Shown one piece after another: positions 30,645 to 34,634 of a DNA stretch of 34,634 bases. The position numbers and the translations under genes are program-made. The notes below the pieces were generated by a model that was not told the origin of the DNA, did no database searches, and saw only the letters and a list, made by a program, of their open reading frames with translations. Position 1 is the stretch's first letter. The number at the start of each line of letters is the position of its first letter. Location: positions 1 to 34,634 of the forward strand of contig CACMPD010000010.1 in assembly GCA_902615425.1 (NCBI GenBank). Reading direction: 5' to 3'. Source of the DNA: an uncultured Pelagibacteraceae bacterium. GTDB taxonomy: Bacteria > Pseudomonadota > Alphaproteobacteria > Pelagibacterales > Pelagibacteraceae.

Positions 30645-30673
30645 AAAATATCTTTGTATCTGTAATATGTCAA
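30645..30673 (-). promoter_or_regulatory. Sigma70 promoter of ilvE
   Basis: Perfect -35 TTGACA (30668-30673) and -10 TATTTT (30645-30650) with a 17-base spacer on the minus strand, 27 bases before the ilvE ATG. The -35 box lies 15 bases upstream of the MarR start codon, so the MarR product or its transcription could interfere with ilvE. Confidence 0.7.
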
Positions 30674-30688
30674 TATAACTTACCAATA

Positions 30689-31126
30689 ATGAAACAACTT
30701 TTATATCTAAAAGATGATCAATTAAAAGATTTGATCGAAAAGCTTTTTATAGGTTACAGAGAAACATTTTCAGACTCAAAAAAAATATTAAATAAGTATA
30801 AAATTGGCCTAGCGCACCAAAAAGTCATTCATTTGTTATCCATGTATGAAGGGATCACTATTTCAGAATTGCTTAAAAGACTTAAAGTAACTAAGCAAAG
30901 CCTTAATAGAGTTTTAAAAGATCTTATTAAGATAGACATAATAATTTTTAAAAAAGATGAGCAGGATACAAGAATAAAACATGTATTTCTTAATGATAAA
31001 GGAAAAAAAATATTTGATGAAATTTTTGAAATTCAAAAAAAAAGAATTCATAGTGCATTACTTAATTCAAGCTCAGAAGAAGTCATTAACTTTGACAACG
31101 TTTTAAAAAAAATAATTAATGGATAA
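30689..31126 (+). CDS. MarR-family transcriptional regulator
   Basis: 145 aa winged helix-turn-helix protein. Seen: a dimerisation helix (1-40), the DNA-reading part TISELLKRLKVTKQSLNRVLKDLIK near residues 65-90, split here as helix-turn-recognition helix, the wing with DEQDTRIKHVFLNDKGKKIF, and a C-terminal helix. It is the first gene of a three-gene regulatory operon and overlaps the response regulator by 8 bases. In Rhodobacter a MarR/OmpR-type pair (petP-petR) has this order, so this may be its counterpart; that is recalled context, not proof. Targets are unknown; the close divergent ilvE promoter is an obvious candidate. Confidence 0.87.
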   Translation: MKQLLYLKDDQLKDLIEKLFIGYRETFSDSKKILNKYKIGLAHQKVIHLLSMYEGITISELLKRLKVTKQSLNRVLKDLIKIDIIIFKKDEQDTRIKHVFLNDKGKKIFDEIFEIQKKRIHSALLNSSSEEVINFDNVLKKIING

Positions 31127-31796
31127 TTTTGTAGCTCATATTTTAGTTGTTGATGATGATGAGGGGATCAGAACGCTTGTTAAAAAATATTTAAATGAAA
31201 ATAATTACCTTGTTACAACTGCAAATAACGCAGAAGATGCTTTTGAAAAAATACAAATAATCAAATTTGACCTTATCATACTAGATATTATGATGCCTGG
31301 AAAAAGTGGCTTAGAGTTCATTAAAGAAAATCAAAAGAAACTGGATACACCTGTGATTTTATTAACTGCGAAAGGTGAAGCAAATGAAAGAGTTGAGGGT
31401 TTAGAAGTTGGTGCTGATGACTATCTTCCAAAACCTTTCGAGCCTAAAGAGTTGATATTGAGAATACAAAATATAATTCGAAAAACAAAAAAAAGTGATC
31501 AAAAACGAGTTATACAATTTGAAAATATTAAAATTGATTTAAATAAACAACTAATAATCAAGAAAAATACAGAATACAAAATTAACAATACAGAGAAAAA
31601 AATTTTAGAAAAAATGATTAATAATCCTGGTAAAACTTTTTCACGAGAAGATATTGGTGTTCTAACTGAACTAGATAAAGAGAGATCAATAGATGTAATT
31701 ATCACAAGACTTAGAAAAAAAATTGAAATTGATCCAAAAAATCCAAAATTTTTACAAACAATAAGAGGAGCTGGATATGTTCTATGGATTGAGTAA
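31119..31796 (+). CDS. OmpR-type response regulator
   Basis: 225 aa two-component regulator. The receiver domain has the acidic pocket VDDDEG (Asp13/14), phospho-acceptor Asp56 in ILDIMMPG, the switch Thr83 and Lys105 in YLPKPFEP. A linker leads to the winged-helix DNA-binding domain (about 125-225) with NNTEKKILEKMINNPGKTFS, RSIDVIITRLRKKIE and the wing IRGAGYVLW. It overlaps the MarR gene by 8 bases and the kinase by 20 bases. SAR11 genomes are reported to keep very few two-component systems, among them an EnvZ/OmpR homologue; this pair fits that one. Confidence 0.93.
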   Translation: MDNFVAHILVVDDDEGIRTLVKKYLNENNYLVTTANNAEDAFEKIQIIKFDLIILDIMMPGKSGLEFIKENQKKLDTPVILLTAKGEANERVEGLEVGADDYLPKPFEPKELILRIQNIIRKTKKSDQKRVIQFENIKIDLNKQLIIKKNTEYKINNTEKKILEKMINNPGKTFSREDIGVLTELDKERSIDVIITRLRKKIEIDPKNPKFLQTIRGAGYVLWIE

Positions 31797-33096
31797 ATTT
31801 TTTAAAAATATACTCCCCAAAAGATTATTTTACAGAGCTTTACTAATTGTTGCTGTTCCAGTCATAGTTTTACAATTGGTAATTACTATTGTTTTTTTTG
31901 ATAGCCTTTGGATCAAGACTAATAAAGGTATGACTAAAGCGCTAGTAAATGAAATTAATACTTTCATCGAAGTTTATTCTGATGAAATTTATAAAAAAGA
32001 TGAAATTAAAAATGTTTTTTCAGTTTACCAAGACTTAAATATAGATTTTGTAGATAACAAAGATTTTATTTATACTTTTGATGAAAGATGGTTTAGTCCG
32101 ATAGATAGGACTTTAAGAAGAGAACTTAAATCAAAATTTGGGAATGGAAATTATTGGTTTGATACAACCTCATACAAAGAGTTAATTGATATTAGAATAA
32201 AATATCAGTTTGGGTATTTTAAGTTTTTAGTTCCAAGAGATAGAGTGACGACTTCTTCGGCTCGTATCTTTGCACTATGGATAACAGTTCCTGCAATCAT
32301 AATGATTTTAATTTCATTAATTTTTCTTAAAAATCAAACTAGACCAATAACTAATCTTGCAAAAGCAGCTGAAAAATTTGGTAGGGGAGAAGAAATTGAT
32401 GAATTTAAACCCTCTGGTGCAGCGGAAATCAGACAAGCTGGTTATGAATTTGATAGAATGAGAAAAAGAATTTTAAGACATCTTAATCAAAGATCAGAAA
32501 TGTTATCTGGCATTAGTCACGACTTAAGAACCCCTTTAACAAGAATGAAATTGCAAATAGCATTTATAAAAGATGAAGAATTAAGTAAAAAATTATCTGA
32601 AGACATTAACGAAATGGAAAAAATGCTAAATGAATATTTGCAGTTTACCAGCTCGTCATACCTTGAAAAAGATGAAGAATTTAACATTAGCGAATTAGTT
32701 GATGAAATAGTTAAAAAATATGAAAATGAAAATATATCATCCAAGATTTCACCTAGAATTTATATAAGCGGTAGAAAAAACTTAATCAAGAGATGTGTTA
32801 ACAATCTTATAGATAATGCAATTAAATACGCGGAAAAGGTAAATGTAGATATTACTAAAAGCAGTAACAACTTATTCATTAAAATTGAAGACAATGGACC
32901 GGGTATACCTGAAGCAGAATATGATAATGTTTTCAAACCTTTTTATAAAATTGATAAAGGTCGAGCTGAGACAAAATCAAGCGTTGGACTTGGATTATCC
33001 ATAGCTTCGGACATTATCAGATCCCACGGGGGAAATATTAAATTAGCTAAGTCACCAATGGGTGGCTTAGAAGCTAAGATCTTTTTGCCTTTTTAG
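31777..33096 (+). CDS. EnvZ-like sensor histidine kinase
   Basis: 439 aa inner-membrane kinase. A membrane segment at about 21-45, a periplasmic sensor domain of about 120 residues, a second segment at about 166-188, then a HAMP linker (RPITNLAKAAEKFGRG). The dimerisation and phospho-acceptor box SGISHDLRTPLTRM contains His248. The ATPase domain shows the N-box NLIDNAIKYAE, G1 IEDNGPGIPE, and G2 VGLGLSIASDIIRSHGG. A good Shine-Dalgarno (AGGAG, about 31765-31769) lies inside the regulator gene, so it can initiate on its own despite the 20-base overlap. The sensor domain is unlike anything I can name, so the signal is unknown. It ends overlapping ubiK tail to tail by 23 bases. Confidence 0.92.
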   Translation: MFYGLSKFFKNILPKRLFYRALLIVAVPVIVLQLVITIVFFDSLWIKTNKGMTKALVNEINTFIEVYSDEIYKKDEIKNVFSVYQDLNIDFVDNKDFIYTFDERWFSPIDRTLRRELKSKFGNGNYWFDTTSYKELIDIRIKYQFGYFKFLVPRDRVTTSSARIFALWITVPAIIMILISLIFLKNQTRPITNLAKAAEKFGRGEEIDEFKPSGAAEIRQAGYEFDRMRKRILRHLNQRSEMLSGISHDLRTPLTRMKLQIAFIKDEELSKKLSEDINEMEKMLNEYLQFTSSSYLEKDEEFNISELVDEIVKKYENENISSKISPRIYISGRKNLIKRCVNNLIDNAIKYAEKVNVDITKSSNNLFIKIEDNGPGIPEAEYDNVFKPFYKIDKGRAETKSSVGLGLSIASDIIRSHGGNIKLAKSPMGGLEAKIFLPF

Positions 33097-33325
33097 TTTT
33101 CTTTTTTTTTGTAAGTTTTAATTGATCAATTTTTTTTTCTAAATTTTCAACTCTTTTTGAAAGAACTTCAAACTCATCTTTACTTGTTAACTTCATTCTA
33201 AAAACTATTTCATCTCTTTTAGATTTTAAAATAGTCATAATTTCATTGGCTATATCTTTTGATGATACTAAGCCTTGTTCAAATAATTTTGCAAGTTTTT
33301 CAATTACAAACTTTGAGTTTTTCAT
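33074..33325 (-). CDS. ubiK: UbiK-family ubiquinone biosynthesis accessory factor
   Basis: 83 aa BMFP-domain protein: an N-terminal amphipathic helix (FVIEKLAKLFEQGL), a region with SSKDIANEIMTILKSK, then a coiled coil with EFEVLSKRVENLEKKIDQLK (about 48-67), and a Lys-rich tail. UbiK helps assemble the aerobic ubiquinone-synthesis complex with UbiJ in E. coli. In alphaproteobacteria the gene is often next to lgt, as here, where the two are divergent with a 50-base spacer. Its last 23 bases overlap the end of the kinase gene on the other strand. Confidence 0.8.
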   Translation of the reverse strand: MKNSKFVIEKLAKLFEQGLVSSKDIANEIMTILKSKRDEIVFRMKLTSKDEFEVLSKRVENLEKKIDQLKLTKKKKTKKAKRS

Positions 33326-33336
33326 ATATTAATCTA

Positions 33337-33361
33337 ATAAGTTATTATAATTATAACTTAT
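33337..33361. repeat. 9-bp inverted repeat between ubiK and lgt
   Basis: ATAAGTTAT (33337-33345) and ATAACTTAT (33353-33361) are perfect reverse complements around TATAATT. The loop holds a plus-strand TATAAT (33346-33351), so this may be the core of a divergent promoter or a regulator site. No good -35 box is evident in either direction. Confidence 0.45.
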
Positions 33362-33375
33362 ATTTAAAAATAAAA

Positions 33376-34158
33376 ATGTTCATTAATAATTTTGACCCAG
33401 TCGCATTTCAAATTTTTTCATTTGAAATTAGATGGTATTCTTTAGCTTATATTGTTGGTATTTTATTAGGGTGGTTTTTAAGTAAAAAATTTTTTATTTC
33501 TGAACTGAAACTAAGGGAAAAATTTGACGATTACTTAACTTATCTAATTTTAGGTTTAATTATTGGTGGTAGATTAGGGTATGTTGTATTTTATAACTTT
33601 GAATTTTATATCAATAATTTATTAGATATCTTAAAAATTTGGCAGGGTGGTATGTCATTTCATGGGGGAGTTATAGGGATCATTATTTCAAGTTACCTTT
33701 TTGCGAAAAAAAATTCACAAAGTTCATTTAGTTATTTAGATATTGTGTCTTTTGTTGCACCCATAGGTATTTTTTTTGGCAGAATAGCAAATTTTATAAA
33801 TTCAGAACTTTATGGTTTTGAAACAAATGTTGCTTGGGCAGTCCAATTTACACAAATAGATAATTTGTATCGACATCCTACTCAGTTATATGAAGCATTT
33901 TTTGAGGGTATAGTTCTATTTTTAGTTCTATTATATTTCAAAAATAAGAGTTTCGCCAAAAGACCTGGTTTTATCTCTGGTATATTTTTAGTTTTTTACT
34001 CAATTTTTAGATTTGCAATTGAGTTTTTAAGAGTTCCTGATGACCAACTAGGCTATTTATTATTCAATTTAACTATGGGACAACTTATAAGTATCTTTTT
34101 TTTAATAATCGGATGTTATTTATTAATCTCTAAATATGAAAACAGACAAAATAGTTAA
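33376..34158 (+). CDS. lgt: Prolipoprotein diacylglyceryl transferase Lgt
   Basis: Inner-membrane enzyme of 260 aa that moves diacylglycerol from phosphatidylglycerol to the lipobox cysteine of prolipoproteins, the first step of lipoprotein maturation. Visible: SFEIRWYSLAYIVGILLGW at the start, GGRLGYVVFYNF, MSFHGGVIG with His96, the Lgt signature GRIANFINSELYG, HPTQLYEAFFEG, and about seven membrane segments. I use the ATG at 33376: the longer in-frame start at 33259 would run through ubiK on the other strand and adds unrelated residues. The end overlaps the downstream methyltransferase gene by 23 bases. Its lipid substrate is supplied by the PgsA pathway encoded 3.6 kb upstream. Confidence 0.95.
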   Translation: MFINNFDPVAFQIFSFEIRWYSLAYIVGILLGWFLSKKFFISELKLREKFDDYLTYLILGLIIGGRLGYVVFYNFEFYINNLLDILKIWQGGMSFHGGVIGIIISSYLFAKKNSQSSFSYLDIVSFVAPIGIFFGRIANFINSELYGFETNVAWAVQFTQIDNLYRHPTQLYEAFFEGIVLFLVLLYFKNKSFAKRPGFISGIFLVFYSIFRFAIEFLRVPDDQLGYLLFNLTMGQLISIFFLIIGCYLLISKYENRQNS

Positions 34159-34634
34159 TCTACCTTTAGACAAGTTTATCAATATCTCTCTGTATAATAA
34201 AAAGTCTGGGTATTACATAAAAAAAAATCCATTCGGCAAAAAAGGAGATTTTATTACAGCTCCTAATGTATCGAGATTATTTTCTGAAATGATTGCTATT
34301 TGGGTTGTAAGTTTTTGGAAAAGTATAGGGTCGCCAAAAGAATTCAACTTAATCGAACTTGGAGCAGGAAATGCTGCAATGATGAAAATTCTTATAGAAA
34401 GTTTTAAAAAGTTTCCATCGTTTTTCAAATCCTGCAGGTTGGTAATTTATGAGATAAGTCCTACTTTAAAGAAGATCCAAAAAAAAGAATTATTAAATTC
34501 AGATGTAAATTGGATAAACGATTTAAAAAAAATTAAAAAAATTCCTAGTATATTTGTTGCAAATGAGTTTTTTGATTCACTTGCAATTAAACAATTTGAA
34601 AAAAAAGGAAACCTTTGGTTTGAAAAGTTTGTTA
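34136..34634 (+). CDS. MidA/NDUFAF7-like SAM-dependent methyltransferase (3' end cut by window edge)
   Basis: Open frame from ATG 34136 to the right edge (166 codons). Family marks: SLYNKKSGYYIKKNPFG, KGDFITAPNVSRLFSEMIAIW, the SAM loop LIELGAGNAAMM and VANEFFDSLAIKQF. The mitochondrial member NDUFAF7 dimethylates an arginine of complex I subunit NDUFS2; bacterial members may act likewise on the NuoD homologue, but that is inference. The gene overlaps lgt by 23 bases; ubiK-lgt-methyltransferase is a typical alphaproteobacterial neighbourhood. Most of the protein lies outside the window. Confidence 0.88.
   Translation, partial: MKTDKIVNLPLDKFINISLYNKKSGYYIKKNPFGKKGDFITAPNVSRLFSEMIAIWVVSFWKSIGSPKEFNLIELGAGNAAMMKILIESFKKFPSFFKSCRLVIYEISPTLKKIQKKELLNSDVNWINDLKKIKKIPSIFVANEFFDSLAIKQFEKKGNLWFEKFV

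Noticed and set aside
33259-33375. Extended N-terminus for lgt
   Set aside because: The extra 39 residues are antisense to ubiK and do not resemble Lgt; the ATG at 33376 matches the family start.

Overview
The window reads as a piece of a streamlined, very AT-rich alphaproteobacterial chromosome, most likely SAR11 (Candidatus Pelagibacter or a close relative). The grounds are Lys/Asn/Ile-rich proteins, spacers of a few bases or gene overlaps almost everywhere, alphaproteobacterial neighbourhoods (yqeY-dnaG-rpoD; ilvE-MarR-OmpR-EnvZ; ubiK-lgt-midA), and a DnaG with a degenerate zinc site. I see no insertion sequence, prophage, CRISPR array or toxin-antitoxin cassette; this is core genome. The assignment to SAR11 is by overall style, not by a database match.

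Layout. (1) 1-6250, minus strand: a division and cell-wall (dcw) cluster transcribed mraZ > ftsZ > rsmH > ftsL > ftsI > murE, with murE cut by the left edge. ftsZ lies directly behind mraZ rather than at the far end of the cluster. A strong sigma70 promoter in front of mraZ has its -10 box inside three 10-bp-spaced TGGGN repeats, which is the layout of an MraZ autoregulatory operator. (2) 6339-6725: the RNase P RNA gene with a plausible promoter, followed by a peptidoglycan amidase (minus) and the lipid-transport pair mlaA-mlaC (plus). (3) 8940-9288: two tRNA genes on the minus strand, a CAT-anticodon tRNA and a tRNA-Val(GAC) whose D- and T-loops are highly aberrant. (4) 9299-13431, minus: yqeY-dnaG-rpoD, with a terminator-like hairpin between dnaG and rpoD. 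(5) 13557-17955, plus: carA-carB, then a terminator and an orphan 86-residue membrane protein. (6) 18323-19922, minus: a 2OG-Fe(II) oxygenase-like protein overlapping an ELM1-family glycosyltransferase-like protein. (7) 19944-21837, plus: trxB and a DraG-fold protein lacking the usual metal ligands, then an aspartate aminotransferase on the minus strand. (8) 23065-29740, plus: a tightly packed run uvrB - pteridine-reductase-like SDR - secreted alpha/beta hydrolase - folB - uvrC - pgsA. uvrB carries a frameshift in an A7 tract that displaces its C-terminal UVR domain. (9) 29737-34634: ilvE (minus), a MarR/OmpR/EnvZ-type regulatory operon (plus), ubiK (minus), lgt and a truncated midA/NDUFAF7-like methyltransferase (plus).

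The window serves cell division and envelope building (dcw cluster, amidase, Mla, PgsA, Lgt), information processing (RNase P, sigma70, primase, UvrB/UvrC, tRNAs), pyrimidine/arginine precursor supply (CarAB), amino-acid metabolism (aspartate and branched-chain aminotransferases), pterin/folate steps (SDR, FolB), redox (TrxB) and one of the few two-component systems such genomes keep. No convincing new multi-gene defence or metabolic system is visible. The most notable signals are the relocated ftsZ, the MraZ operator over the promoter, the aberrant tRNA-Val, the uvrB frameshift and the poorly characterised oxygenase/ELM1 pair.
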